A stretch of 64,000 nucleotides of DNA from Hyphomicrobiales bacterium (GTDB lineage Bacteria; Pseudomonadota; Alphaproteobacteria; Rhizobiales; Xanthobacteraceae). The first letter of the stretch is position 1. Every line of letters starts with the position of its first letter. The notes below the pieces were generated by a model. That model saw only the letters and a list, made by a program, of their open reading frames with translations. It had not been told where the DNA came from and did no database searches. Shown here piece after piece: positions 22,855 to 32,677 of the stretch. Where the stretch lies: contig PNAI01000016.1 in NCBI GenBank assembly GCA_003169835.1, positions 62,001 through 126,000 of the forward strand, in the 5' to 3' direction. Position numbers and translations under genes: made by a program.

Positions 22855-23832
22855 ATGGCGTCCTTGAGCGGCTGGAAGATCCCTTCATCGATGCAGCCGA
22901 AGCCGGAAGATTATCGCTACGACCTCGACCACGCCTTGGCGTCGGTGGTCGGCGTGCGGACCGTCATTCCCGGCGATGCTTTCACCGCCGAGACGCTTGG
23001 CACCGAGCGCACCGGCAATGGTGTGCTCATCAGCGCCGATGGTCTGGTGCTCACCATTGGCTACATCATCACGGAAGCCGAAACGGTGTGGCTCACTCTG
23101 GTCGATGGCCGTGCGGTGCCCGGCCATGCGCTTGGCTACGATCAGGCGACCGGATTTGGATTGATCCAGGCGCTGGCGCGATTGGACTTGCCGGTCATGC
23201 AGATCGGCCAGTCGAGCGAAGCGGCGCTGAACGAGCAGGTGGTGATCGGAGGCGTCGGCGGACGGCAGCGTTCGGTCGCAGCGCGCATCGTGGGACGGCA
23301 GGAATTTGCAGGTTATTGGGAATACGTACTCGACGAAGCAATGTTCGTTGCACCGGCGCATCCGCATTGGGGCGGAACGGCGCTGATCGGGCCGACGGGC
23401 GATCTGCTCGGCATTGGCTCGCTGCAGCTCGAACAGGCGCGCGAGGGCGGGAAAAGCGAGCACATCAACATGATGGTGCCAATCGATCTGGTGAAGCCGA
23501 TCCTCGAGGATTTGCAGACGCGCGGGCAGCCCAATCGTCCGCCGCGGCCTTGGCTTGGCCTCTATGCCACCGAGATCGAGGACAAGGTGGTGGTGGTTGG
23601 ACTTGCGAAAAATGGACCGGCGCAGCGCGCCGATCTGCGCACCGGCGACATCGTGCTCTCGGTCGGGGGCACCGAGGTGCGCAATCTTGCCGGATTGTTC
23701 CGGCGCGTGTGGTCTCTTGGAGACGCCGGCGTCGAAGTGCCGGTGCGCGCCTATCGCGATGGCAAGACTTTGGATTTGCGGGTCAAGTCGGGTGATCGCA
23801 ATCGCTTCCTCAAGGCGCCGCGGCTGCATTGA
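22855..23832 (+). CDS. HtrA/DegP-like (S1C) protein with PDZ domain and apparently degenerate catalytic triad
   Basis: TGNGVLISADGLVLTIGYIITEAETVWLTLVDGR; GYDQATGFGLIQA; HWGGTALIGPTGDLLGIGS; PDZ NGPAQRADLRTGDIVLSVGGTEVRNLAGL. Confidence 0.8.
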   Translation: MASLSGWKIPSSMQPKPEDYRYDLDHALASVVGVRTVIPGDAFTAETLGTERTGNGVLISADGLVLTIGYIITEAETVWLTLVDGRAVPGHALGYDQATGFGLIQALARLDLPVMQIGQSSEAALNEQVVIGGVGGRQRSVAARIVGRQEFAGYWEYVLDEAMFVAPAHPHWGGTALIGPTGDLLGIGSLQLEQAREGGKSEHINMMVPIDLVKPILEDLQTRGQPNRPPRPWLGLYATEIEDKVVVVGLAKNGPAQRADLRTGDIVLSVGGTEVRNLAGLFRRVWSLGDAGVEVPVRAYRDGKTLDLRVKSGDRNRFLKAPRLH

Positions 23833-23965
23833 ACGCATAATCAATTGAACGAATTGATGGCGGCATTGAAATTTGTCATTGCCGCGCATCGCTGAATTGC
23901 GTGCCGCGCTCTAGGCCGGATGCGTTTCTTGATGCTAGGACGTTGCAAGTTATCTGATACGTCTG

Positions 23966-25225
23966 TTGACACGCGTTGCCGGGAACAGGTCTGTGACAAA
24001 GAACGCGAATATCGGCGCGCGCGATCCGGCGCCTGAGTCCGCCTACGCGCGGATGCGGCTTGGCATTGCGCTGGCGCTCGGCACCATCGGCAGCATCGGT
24101 ATGTGGTCCTTTGTGGTAGCGCTCCCGTCGGTGCAAGCCGACTTCGGAGCGACACGCGCCGATGCGTCGCTGGCATTTACGCTGACCATGATCGGCTTTG
24201 GGATTGGCGGCGTTGTGGCGGGCCGTCTGTCCGATCGCTTTGGCATCGTGTTTCCTGCCGCCTGCGGCGCGCTCCTGCTTTGCGTTGGTTACATTTTGAC
24301 GGGGATGGCGAGCAGCCTTTTATGGTTTGCGCTTGCGCAGGGTCTGATCGGGTTGGGCAGCTCCGCTACGTTCGGGCCGTTGATGACCGACATTTCGCAT
24401 TGGTTCACGCGCCGGCGCGGAATTGCGGTGGCGATCGCCTCGTGCGGAAATTATTTGGCCGGGACGATCTGGCCTCCGCTGGTGCAGCATTTCATCGCCA
24501 CCGACGGATGGCGCACGACGCAGATCGGTATCGGGATTATATGCGTCGTCACCATGCTGCCGCTCGTGATGGCATTGCGGCGGCGCGCGCCGGTGCATCA
24601 TGAAGAGGTTGCGGGTGCGAGCGCCACGGCGGCGCGCGGGTCGCTTGGCGCTTCATCGAATGCGCTGATGGTGTTGCTGTGCATTGCCGGCGTCGCTTGC
24701 TGTGTCGCGATGGCGATGCCGCAAGTCCATATTGTCGCCTATTGCGGCGATCTTGGTTACGGCACGGCGCGCGGTTCGGAGATGCTTTCGATGATGATGG
24801 GCTTTGGCATCATCAGCCGTTTAGCGGCGGGCCTTATCGCGGATCGCATCGGCGGGCTGTCGGCTCTGCTCATGGGATCGGTGTTGCAGGGCGTGGCGCT
24901 GTTTCTTTACCTGTGGTTTGACGGCCTGACATCGCTCTACGTCGTCTCGGCGCTGTTCGGCCTGTTTCAGGGCGGCCTCGTACCGATGTACGCGATCATC
25001 GTGCGTGAGTATTTCTCGGCGCAGGAAGCCGGCACACGGCTCGGCATCGTGCTGATGGCGACATTGTTCGGCATGGCGCTCGGTGGCTGGATGTCGGGGG
25101 CGATCTTCGATCTCACCGGCTCGTACCAAGCGGCATTTTTGAACGGAACGCTATGGAACTTGCTCAATGCGGGTATCGTGCTGTGGCTGCTGACGCGGTC
25201 GCGACGGCGCATGGCATATGCTTAA
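23966..25225 (+). CDS. MFS transporter
   Basis: 12 hydrophobic segments; GVVAGRLSDRFGIVFP motif; start uncertain (23966 or 23993). Confidence 0.88.
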   Translation: MTRVAGNRSVTKNANIGARDPAPESAYARMRLGIALALGTIGSIGMWSFVVALPSVQADFGATRADASLAFTLTMIGFGIGGVVAGRLSDRFGIVFPAACGALLLCVGYILTGMASSLLWFALAQGLIGLGSSATFGPLMTDISHWFTRRRGIAVAIASCGNYLAGTIWPPLVQHFIATDGWRTTQIGIGIICVVTMLPLVMALRRRAPVHHEEVAGASATAARGSLGASSNALMVLLCIAGVACCVAMAMPQVHIVAYCGDLGYGTARGSEMLSMMMGFGIISRLAAGLIADRIGGLSALLMGSVLQGVALFLYLWFDGLTSLYVVSALFGLFQGGLVPMYAIIVREYFSAQEAGTRLGIVLMATLFGMALGGWMSGAIFDLTGSYQAAFLNGTLWNLLNAGIVLWLLTRSRRRMAYA

Positions 25226-25331
25226 CGCATGATTGACGACAATTGCGAATTTCAAATTAGCCGCATTACAACGATCTTCCGGTAGAGAAGGCGCGGCAAA
25301 ATCAGAGTTGTCCGGAAGATACGCTCAAAAA

Positions 25332-25835
25332 ATGCACGAAACGCAGCTCGCGCACGCACAAGTCGCCCAACTCATCGAAGAACTCACGATCCTGGTTGCC
25401 GACAACAACCAGCACATGCGCAAGACCACGCGCATGATGCTGACAAATATCGGCGCCAAGTCGATCTATGAGGTTGATGATGGCGTTGCAGCGCTCGAAG
25501 CCATTCGCACGCTCGATCCCGATGTGATGATCCTGGATTGGGCTATTCCGGTGCTTACCGCTCCGGAAATTATGCGCATCATCCGTTCGCCCGGCGTATT
25601 TCCGAAAGCAAGCCTGCCGGTCATCATGGTCACCGAGCGCGGAACGCGTACGCGCGTGCAGGAATCGATCCGGCTCGGCGCCCACGAGCTGCTGGTCAAG
25701 CCGATGTCGCCGAAGGCTTTGCAGCATCGGCTGGTGAATATCTTCCTGGCGCAGCGTCCGATGGTGCGGACCGGCAAGTACTACATCCCGCAGCCGCGCC
25801 GGCAGGTCGATTGGGCCTTGATCGAGGGCGCCTGA
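25332..25835 (+). CDS. CheY-like response-regulator receiver protein
   Basis: ILVADNNQHMRKTTRMML, PDVMILDWAIP, VIMVTERG, GAHELLVKPMSPKAL. Confidence 0.85.
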   Translation: MHETQLAHAQVAQLIEELTILVADNNQHMRKTTRMMLTNIGAKSIYEVDDGVAALEAIRTLDPDVMILDWAIPVLTAPEIMRIIRSPGVFPKASLPVIMVTERGTRTRVQESIRLGAHELLVKPMSPKALQHRLVNIFLAQRPMVRTGKYYIPQPRRQVDWALIEGA

Positions 25836-25881
25836 GCCATCAATTGGCGCGCCGCTCCGTCAAAACCTCATTTGTCGTTAG

Positions 25882-25989
25882 GGCTTGGTTTACAATCCGA
25901 CGCTGCTGCGCGAGCCGGTGACGGTGAACCGCTGGGTTGGCGTTGGGCTAATTATGATTGGCGCCAGCCTGATTGTGGTCTCGGCGTAA
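25882..25989 (+). pseudogene. C-terminal remnant of a DMT/EamA-type transporter
   Basis: Translates GLVYNPTLLREPVTVNRWVGVGLIMIGASLIVVSA*, resembling ILREEVTPIKWLGIALIMLGTSLIGAYA* of ORF 27401..27733; TAG at 25879-25881 in the same frame. Confidence 0.6.
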
Positions 25990-26009
25990 TCACGCGTTAA
26001 GCCATACTC

Positions 26010-26840
26010 CTAATCCCAGCCGCTGACGCGGCCGGCTGGATTGGCAATGCGGCCGTCGGATTTCTTGAGCGCGGAAATCTGCTTCATCTCGTGGTCAGTC
26101 AGCGCGAAATCGAAGATGTCGATGTTCTCGGCGATGCGCTGGGGATTCGACGAGCGCGGGATGGCGGCGACGTTTTGCTGCAGCAGCCAGCGCAATGCGA
26201 TCTGCGCGATGGTGCGGCCGCGCCGGCGCGCGATCGCGCCCAGCACCGGATCGTTGAACATGCGCCCGCGCGCTAGCGGACAAAATGCAGTGAAGATCAG
26301 CTCGTGGCGGCGGCAGGCCGCCAGCAGCTTTGTCTGGTCGAGATAGGGGTGATACTCAGCCTGCAGGACCGCAAGAGGTTCAGGGCAATGTTGGCTCGCA
26401 TGGTCGAGCAACGAAGTGTTGAAATTGGCCACCCCGATGTGGCGCGCGAGCCCGCGCCTTTTGGACATGGCGAGCGCGCCCATGGTCTCGGCCAGCGGGA
26501 TCGCCTCATTCGGCCAGTGCACAAGCAGCAGATCGACGTAGTCCACGGCGAGATTTTTCAGGCTCTCGTCGACCGAACGGGCGAAATCGTCGGCGCGCAA
26601 ATATTCGTGCGACACCTTGGTGGTGAGGAAGACTTCGCCGCGCGGCACCTGCGAGGCGCGAAGCGCCTGACCGACGGCGCGCTCGGAGCCGTATTTCCAG
26701 GCGGTGTCGATGTGGCGATAGCCGGCTTGCAGCGCGGCGGCGACGATCTCGGCGGTATTGCCCGAAAGCGAAGATGTGCCAAATCCAATTGCGGGCATTG
26801 CGGCACCGCGGGTTGTTATGGATGGCATGATCGACGTCAT
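26010..26840 (-). CDS. aldo/keto reductase
   Basis: GFGTSSLSG, AGYRHIDTAWKYGSERAVGQALR, VDLLLVHWP, IPRSSNPQRIAENIDIFDF. Confidence 0.92.
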   Translation of the reverse strand: MTSIMPSITTRGAAMPAIGFGTSSLSGNTAEIVAAALQAGYRHIDTAWKYGSERAVGQALRASQVPRGEVFLTTKVSHEYLRADDFARSVDESLKNLAVDYVDLLLVHWPNEAIPLAETMGALAMSKRRGLARHIGVANFNTSLLDHASQHCPEPLAVLQAEYHPYLDQTKLLAACRRHELIFTAFCPLARGRMFNDPVLGAIARRRGRTIAQIALRWLLQQNVAAIPRSSNPQRIAENIDIFDFALTDHEMKQISALKKSDGRIANPAGRVSGWD

Positions 26841-26993
26841 GGGTGCAATTCGCTTCGAAGGTGTCGTTTTTGCGGAGCGCGGGGCTTGCGGATGTACGCG
26901 CGAGCCTCGATAGAGTAGCCAAAGCTCAAGCGCAGCTTAAGGCCCCGACAGGGGCATAGCCATTCATTCAATTCAAGGCTGTCCGGTTCACGC

Positions 26994-27404
26994 ATGCCAC
27001 CCTCCGCCGGCTTTCCCTACAAGGTTGCGATCGGGCTGGCGTTGATTATCGCCATGGACACATTTGTTCAGCTGTTCTGGAAGATAGCCGCGGTCACATT
27101 GCCGGAAATGCCGTCGTGGGAAGCAGTCGAGATGGCGCTGAACCAGCCGCTGTTTCTTCTGGTTATTGGTCTGATGACTTGTCAGCTGTTCATCTGGCTT
27201 TCGGTTCTCGGGCAGGCGGACTTGAGCTTTGCGCAGCCGTTTTTTTCGCTCTCGCGCATCACGGTGTGTCTGGCGTCGGCGTATTTTCTGCAAGAGTTCA
27301 TCGGCCCCGCGCAGGTCGTGGGCATCGTGCTGGTCTGCGCGGGGGCCTGGTGCATCAGCCGCGCACCGCGCAATACCGTCCGGGACAAGAGCGCATCGCC
27401 ATGA
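26994..27404 (+). CDS. small DMT/SMR-like membrane transporter subunit
   Basis: four hydrophobic segments; overlaps the next ORF by ATGA. Confidence 0.75.
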   Translation: MPPSAGFPYKVAIGLALIIAMDTFVQLFWKIAAVTLPEMPSWEAVEMALNQPLFLLVIGLMTCQLFIWLSVLGQADLSFAQPFFSLSRITVCLASAYFLQEFIGPAQVVGIVLVCAGAWCISRAPRNTVRDKSASP

Positions 27405-27733
27405 CGCAGACCGCGGTCGGCATTCTGTTGGTGGTGCTATCTTCGCTGGTCGAAGGCATTGGCGAGATACTTTTCAAGAAATCGCGGCTGCAACGGCGGC
27501 GGCGGATTTTTTGGGTGCTGCTGGGCGTCTCGGTGTTCGTCGTGCAGTTCACGTTCTATACCGCGGCGCTGCGATTTCTGGCGGTCGGCGCTGCGTTTGC
27601 GATTGCGTCTTTGAGCTTTGCGTTCGTTGCTCTGCTCTCAAAATTGATCCTGCGTGAAGAAGTCACGCCGATCAAATGGCTTGGCATCGCACTCATCATG
27701 CTGGGCACGAGCCTGATCGGCGCCTATGCGTGA
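27401..27733 (+). CDS. small DMT/SMR/EamA-like membrane transporter subunit
   Basis: four TM segments; AIASLSFAFVALLSKLILREEVTPIKWLGIALIMLGTSLIGAYA. Confidence 0.8.
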   Translation: MTQTAVGILLVVLSSLVEGIGEILFKKSRLQRRRRIFWVLLGVSVFVVQFTFYTAALRFLAVGAAFAIASLSFAFVALLSKLILREEVTPIKWLGIALIMLGTSLIGAYA

Positions 27734-29185
27734 CTATTTCGGCGCGTCGTAGCTGGCGAGCAATGTGTCCACCTCGGCGGTCCAGGATTTCCAGGGCGCA
27801 GTCGAATTGCTGTACATGTTCATCACGAAGCCCGGGCCGGCGTAGAATTTTTCGTACTGCATGTGACGTCCCGCGAAATCGGAGCCAAGCAGATCCCACG
27901 CGAGGTTGAGGAGCTTCATGCGGCTCTTCGCAGTCTGTCCGGGCACCGACCAATAGGCCTCGAACTTTTCGCGGGTCACCTTGTCGTCGAACACCGACGC
28001 GTCGGCCGGCATCTGGAAAACGCCGGCGCCCATCAATTCACGCACGGTGTCGCAGATTTCCGCGTGATGGTTGGTGCACCAGTGCAACGCTGCATAGACA
28101 TAGCGGCGATTGACGGTGTGGAAAGGTTGGGTTTGCGCTTCGCCGCAATTGATCTGGCCCATGATGAGGCCTTCGAGCGTCGCTTGCATGGCGGCGAGGC
28201 GGCCAAGGGTAAACTGCACGGCGGGAATCTGACCGACGCTGTTCATCTCGACGAGCTTGCCCGCGACGCCAACGATGAATTTCAGCTTTTCGAGGAAGCG
28301 CACATTAGCCTGGTGATTGGCCATGGCGTGACCCGGGGTGAGCATGTAAATCGCGCGAGTCATTTCAATGTTGTCGTGGCAGAAAACGCGCTCCCATGGG
28401 ACGTGCACGTTCTCGAACAATACCGCGGCGTCGTTTTCGTCGTAGCGCGCGGCGAGCGGACTGTCGAACTCGCTTCGGGCATAGCGCTCATAGGGTTTGC
28501 GCGACCAGATGCTCACGCCAGGCGAATTGAGCGGAACGGCGCAGGTGATCGTTTCCTTCTCGTTTCCGGGCGCGACAGGTTGCAAGTTGCCGCACCAAGT
28601 CTCGTGGCAGAAGACCGTTGCGGTACCGAGCATTTTCAGGCCGTTGATGGTGACGCCGCGGTCGTCTTCGGCGACCACGCGCAATGTTGGAGAAGTGCGC
28701 GTGGCCGCGTCACCGGGCGCCATGCGCCAGCCTTGCGGATTTGTGACGGTGTGGGACGCGAAAATATCGTTCTTGCGCATGTGGCGGTAATATTTCGTGA
28801 TGTTGTCGCCAAAGCCGGGGCGGATGCGATCGAACATCGCGGGGTCCATGGCGAGGCCGCTTACGTAACTCGGGAAATTATCGGGCGAGCGGCCGATCAG
28901 GCCGTGCGTCCACGACGCGATGCGCCGGTGGGTTTCGAAGCGGCGCTGAAGGTCCTCGCGCGTGCGTGGCAACAGGTAATAGGCCGAGAAGGTATCGCCA
29001 TCCTCCTCGCAGAGCATCACGTCGCGGTTCTCGGGCGCGCGCTTGCGCTCGTAAATATCGGCGAAGGATTTTGCGGCGTTGCGGAACGCCGGGTGCGTGG
29101 TGACGTCCTCGACCAGCTCGCTGCCGATATAGACCTTTCGGCCGTCGCGGATGGACGCGAGGTACTCCTTACCGGTCAGCAACAT
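27734..29185 (-). CDS. 4-hydroxyphenylacetate 3-hydroxylase (HpaB) family flavin monooxygenase
   Basis: GKEYLASIRDGRKVYIGSELVEDVTTHPAFRN; VHVPWERVF; NSTAPWKSWTAEVDTLLASYD. Confidence 0.9.
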   Translation of the reverse strand: MLLTGKEYLASIRDGRKVYIGSELVEDVTTHPAFRNAAKSFADIYERKRAPENRDVMLCEEDGDTFSAYYLLPRTREDLQRRFETHRRIASWTHGLIGRSPDNFPSYVSGLAMDPAMFDRIRPGFGDNITKYYRHMRKNDIFASHTVTNPQGWRMAPGDAATRTSPTLRVVAEDDRGVTINGLKMLGTATVFCHETWCGNLQPVAPGNEKETITCAVPLNSPGVSIWSRKPYERYARSEFDSPLAARYDENDAAVLFENVHVPWERVFCHDNIEMTRAIYMLTPGHAMANHQANVRFLEKLKFIVGVAGKLVEMNSVGQIPAVQFTLGRLAAMQATLEGLIMGQINCGEAQTQPFHTVNRRYVYAALHWCTNHHAEICDTVRELMGAGVFQMPADASVFDDKVTREKFEAYWSVPGQTAKSRMKLLNLAWDLLGSDFAGRHMQYEKFYAGPGFVMNMYSNSTAPWKSWTAEVDTLLASYDAPK

Positions 29186-29193
29186 AATCTACC

Positions 29194-30468
29194 TCAGTGA
29201 AGGAACTTGAGCGGGAATAGTGTGATCGCCGGAATGTAGGTGATGAGCGCGAGTGCGATCAGGTAGATGATGAGGAACGGAAACATCCCGCGATAGAGCT
29301 GCGGCAATGGAATGCCGAACAGCGCGTGCGTGGCGAAGATGTTCAGCCCGAACGGCGGCATGAACAGGCCGACCGCGAGATTGACCGTTACGATGATGCC
29401 GAAATGAATCTGATTAACGCCGGTCTGCTGAATCAGCGGCGCCAGGAGCGGAGTGAGGATCAAAATCGCCGCCGGCGGCTCGAGCACGCTGCCGAAGAAC
29501 AAGAGCACGACGTTGATGGTCAGCAGGATGAGCCAGGTTTCCATATTCAGGCTGGTAATCAAATCAACGAGCTTCGCCGGGAAGCCACTGACGGTAATCA
29601 GCCAGGAATAGGCGCCGGCGGCGGCAACGATGATGAGGATCTGCGAAATCAAGATGCTGGAGTCCACCGCGGCCAGCCAGATTTCGCGCCAGGTGAGTTC
29701 GCGATAGATGTAACGTGCAACCAGTACTGCATAGATACAGGCGATACCGGCCGCTTCCGTGGGTGTGAAAATACCGCCGTAGATGCCGCCGAGGATCACG
29801 ACCGGAGCAAGCAGCGACCAGAACGCATCGAGCGTGGTGAGCCAGACATTCTTCCAGCGCAATCCCGCCGTGAGCGGGATCATGTTCACGCGAGCGTAGT
29901 ACAAGATATAAACGGAGATCAGTGCGCCGATGAGCAGGCCGGGCACGATGCCTGCAAGAAACAGCAGCGGCACTGACTGCTGCGCCGCGATGCCATAGAT
30001 GATCATGGGGATTGACGGCGGGATGATGACGGCGATCGATCCGCACGACGCGATCAAACTGCCGGCGAAGGCCGGGCTGTAGCCGCGGCTTTTGAGTTCC
30101 GGCACCATCAGGCGGCCGATTGCGGCGACGCAGCCGACGCTTGAGCCGGACATGGCGCCAAACAGTTCGGACGACGCGATGGTGGCAAGTGCGAGCGAAC
30201 CGCGCACGCCTCCGATCAGCGAGAGCGCCCATTCCACCAGCCGGCGCGCGAGGCCGCCGCGGCCCATGACTTCGCCTGCAAAGATGAACAGCGGAATAGC
30301 GAGCAGCGGAAAATTATCGAGGCCGCCGAACATCGAAATATGCATCTGCGAGAGCGTATAGCCAGACGCCAAGAGGCCGGCGCCGGCCGCCGAGAGCAGG
30401 GCGACGTAAATCGGAACACCGAGCACCAAAAGCAGGAGCGGGAGCAGGATCAGCGCCAACGAAACCAT
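29194..30468 (-). CDS. TRAP transporter large permease (DctM)
   Basis: Long hydrophobic protein; FGGLDNFPLLAIPLFIFAGEVMGRGG, SGSSVGCVAAIGRLMVPELKSRGY, IPPSIPMIIYG. Confidence 0.94.
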   Translation of the reverse strand: MVSLALILLPLLLLVLGVPIYVALLSAAGAGLLASGYTLSQMHISMFGGLDNFPLLAIPLFIFAGEVMGRGGLARRLVEWALSLIGGVRGSLALATIASSELFGAMSGSSVGCVAAIGRLMVPELKSRGYSPAFAGSLIASCGSIAVIIPPSIPMIIYGIAAQQSVPLLFLAGIVPGLLIGALISVYILYYARVNMIPLTAGLRWKNVWLTTLDAFWSLLAPVVILGGIYGGIFTPTEAAGIACIYAVLVARYIYRELTWREIWLAAVDSSILISQILIIVAAAGAYSWLITVSGFPAKLVDLITSLNMETWLILLTINVVLLFFGSVLEPPAAILILTPLLAPLIQQTGVNQIHFGIIVTVNLAVGLFMPPFGLNIFATHALFGIPLPQLYRGMFPFLIIYLIALALITYIPAITLFPLKFLH

Positions 30469-30476
30469 GCGATGTC

Positions 30477-30998
30477 CTAGCCGTCTTTGCCGGGTGCTTG
30501 TTTGCCGGGGTTTTGCGCGTCCGGGTCTTCGGGCGCGAACAGGCGCGCGACTGTCATCAGGATGATCAACAGAAGACCCGAAGCGAATGTGACGTGTGCA
30601 ATCCACACTGGCATGCCGAGGGCGTCATTGCGCTGGCCAAAGCTGTAGAGCTGCGAGGTGACGCGCAAGCTCATCCAGAACAACGTGCAGAGAATTACGA
30701 TTGAGATCAGTGTCGCGAATGTGTGCAGAGCTGCGCGCAGCCGGCCGCTCGCGAGATTGACGAAGGCGTCGATGTGGATGTCAACCTGCCGCCAGGCGAC
30801 GGCCGCAGCGCCCCAGAATACGCCGGCGATCATGATGTAGACCATCGCCTCTTCCGCCCAGGAAAATGGCTGGGAAAATACATAGCGCGCGACGACGTTC
30901 GCGCCATTGATGGCGGTGACAATGATCAGGCAGGCGCCTGCGACGCCGAGCCCAATGCCGGAGATCGTCCGACCAAATCCGAGAAGAAATTGCCGCAA
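30477..30998 (-). CDS. TRAP transporter small permease (DctQ)
   Basis: NVVARYVFSQPFSWAEEAMVYIMIAGVFWGAAAVAWRQVDIHIDAF. Confidence 0.92.
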   Translation of the reverse strand: MRQFLLGFGRTISGIGLGVAGACLIIVTAINGANVVARYVFSQPFSWAEEAMVYIMIAGVFWGAAAVAWRQVDIHIDAFVNLASGRLRAALHTFATLISIVILCTLFWMSLRVTSQLYSFGQRNDALGMPVWIAHVTFASGLLLIILMTVARLFAPEDPDAQNPGKQAPGKDG

Positions 30999-31061
30999 GC
31001 GCCCGCCCTCACTCAGCGTATTATTGTCCGCACGCCGCGCGATCGAGGCGCGAAGACGCGA

Positions 31062-32120
31062 TTATTTCACGCTCGCGGCCAATGTCTTGAGCTTGTCATA
31101 GAAGGTCTTCAGCGCGGCGTCCTTGGCAAACATCGGCTGAAGTGATTCCGCCACGCGCTTTTGCGCTTCGGCCTGCTCGGCGTCTGATAATTTCGCGAAC
31201 TTGCCGTTGTTCTTGGTCCAGACTTCACGGTCCGCCGCGAGGCGCGCGATCTGCCATTGGTTTATTTGCGGCTCGATCTTGACGGCCGTTTCGGTCACCA
31301 GTTTCTGCAGATCGGGCGGCAGCTTGTCGTAGAAGATCTTACTGATGACGGTCGTTGAAATGAGCGACCACAGCCGCGTTTCGAGGAGATACGTCGCGGA
31401 GTCGTAGTAGCGGAACGCCGTGAACACGGTCATCACGGCATTAACGCCGTCGATTGTGCCCTGTTGCAGCGCGGGCAGAACTTCCTGCAGCGCCATCGGA
31501 ACCGTTGCCGCGCCGAGCGCCTTCACCTGGGCTTGCTCGGCTTCGGAGGCAAGTACGCGGATGCGTTTGCCGGAGAAGTCGGCGAGTTTGAGGATTGGTG
31601 CTTTGCTGCCGATGAGCTGGGTGTCGTAGGGAATCAAGGAGGCGGTGATGTAGCCGCGCCCTTCGCCGAGGGCGGCGATGGTCTGCCGCGTTTCCGGCAG
31701 ATTGAGAACCTTGACGGCGTGTTCGTTGTCGCCCCATAGGCCGGTCATGGCGATTGCCTGATAGCGCGGGTCGACGGCGACATAGAATTCCGCAGGCGCA
31801 ATGATGGCCTCGATGGTGCCGAGCCGGATGCCTTCCATCATGCGTTGAAAGTTGCCGAGCTGGCTTGCGGGATAGACCTCGACCTTGATCTTGCCGTTTG
31901 AAGCTTTCTCCAGCTCCGTTTTGAACACCTTCATGTATTCATGCTGGATGTCGTTGATGGTTTGCGTCGCGAACTTCAAGGTGAAATCCTGCGCGCATGC
32001 CGGATTGGCCGTGATGGCGAACGCGGCCATCAAAGCGAGTGTGAGAACGAACAACCCGAATTGCCGGAAAGCTGCGGAGCGATGCTGGAAAGCCACGTGA
32101 CGTCTCCCTTTTTCCCCCAT
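31062..32120 (-). CDS. TRAP transporter substrate-binding protein (DctP)
   Basis: signal peptide; KFATQTINDIQHEYMKVFKTELEKASNGKIKVEVYPASQLGNFQRMMEGIRLG. Confidence 0.93.
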   Translation of the reverse strand: MGEKGRRHVAFQHRSAAFRQFGLFVLTLALMAAFAITANPACAQDFTLKFATQTINDIQHEYMKVFKTELEKASNGKIKVEVYPASQLGNFQRMMEGIRLGTIEAIIAPAEFYVAVDPRYQAIAMTGLWGDNEHAVKVLNLPETRQTIAALGEGRGYITASLIPYDTQLIGSKAPILKLADFSGKRIRVLASEAEQAQVKALGAATVPMALQEVLPALQQGTIDGVNAVMTVFTAFRYYDSATYLLETRLWSLISTTVISKIFYDKLPPDLQKLVTETAVKIEPQINQWQIARLAADREVWTKNNGKFAKLSDAEQAEAQKRVAESLQPMFAKDAALKTFYDKLKTLAASVK

Positions 32121-32292
32121 TCTTCAAGTCTTGGCGTCGATGTTAGTCGTTTCAGCCATCCCAGTTCAACCGTGCACCTGCACTGTTGTTTCGTTTGAAT
32201 TTTGTGCCCGCGCTCCTACAATCGGGCCTGCACGCGGAACGTGTTGAAACAGCTGCCGCGGCGAAGGGGTTTAGGCCGCAAAAGACGCAGGA

Positions 32293-32622
32293 ATGACCAT
32301 GGCTGACGAGGGCGACTGGATACGCGTGGCATCGCGCGCCGATATCAAGCCGGATGTGGTGCTTGCATCGCTGCTGGGCGATGATTCGATCGTGCTCACC
32401 GAGTTCGAGGGGCGCGTCTATGCCATCAGCGACACCTGCACGCATGAATTTGCGCTGCTCTCAGGAGGCTTTCTTGACGGCCATGAGATTGAATGCCCGC
32501 TGCATCAGGCACGCTTCGATGTGTGCACCGGCCGATGCCTTGAGGGACCCGCCACGCAGGATCTGGAAGCCTTTGAGGTGAAGATCGAGGGCGATGACGT
32601 GTATGTGAGAAAGCAGAAATAA
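32293..32622 (+). CDS. Rieske-type [2Fe-2S] ferredoxin
   Basis: CTHEFALLSGGFLDGHEIECPLHQARFDVCTGRCLEGPA. Confidence 0.93.
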   Translation: MTMADEGDWIRVASRADIKPDVVLASLLGDDSIVLTEFEGRVYAISDTCTHEFALLSGGFLDGHEIECPLHQARFDVCTGRCLEGPATQDLEAFEVKIEGDDVYVRKQK

Positions 32623-32627
32623 TTACT

Positions 32628-32667
32628 GTCATTCCGGGCCCGGCCCTTCGGGCCATCCCGGAATGAC
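32628..32667. repeat. REP-like palindrome between convergent genes
   Basis: GTCATTCCGGG-CCCGGCCCTTCGGGCCAT-CCCGGAATGAC. Confidence 0.8.
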
Positions 32668-32677
32668 AAAGACTTTT

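Noticed and set aside
27863-29200. 445-aa plus-strand ORF opposite the HpaB-type gene
   Set aside because: Antisense shadow ORF; the minus-strand product has strong family motifs.
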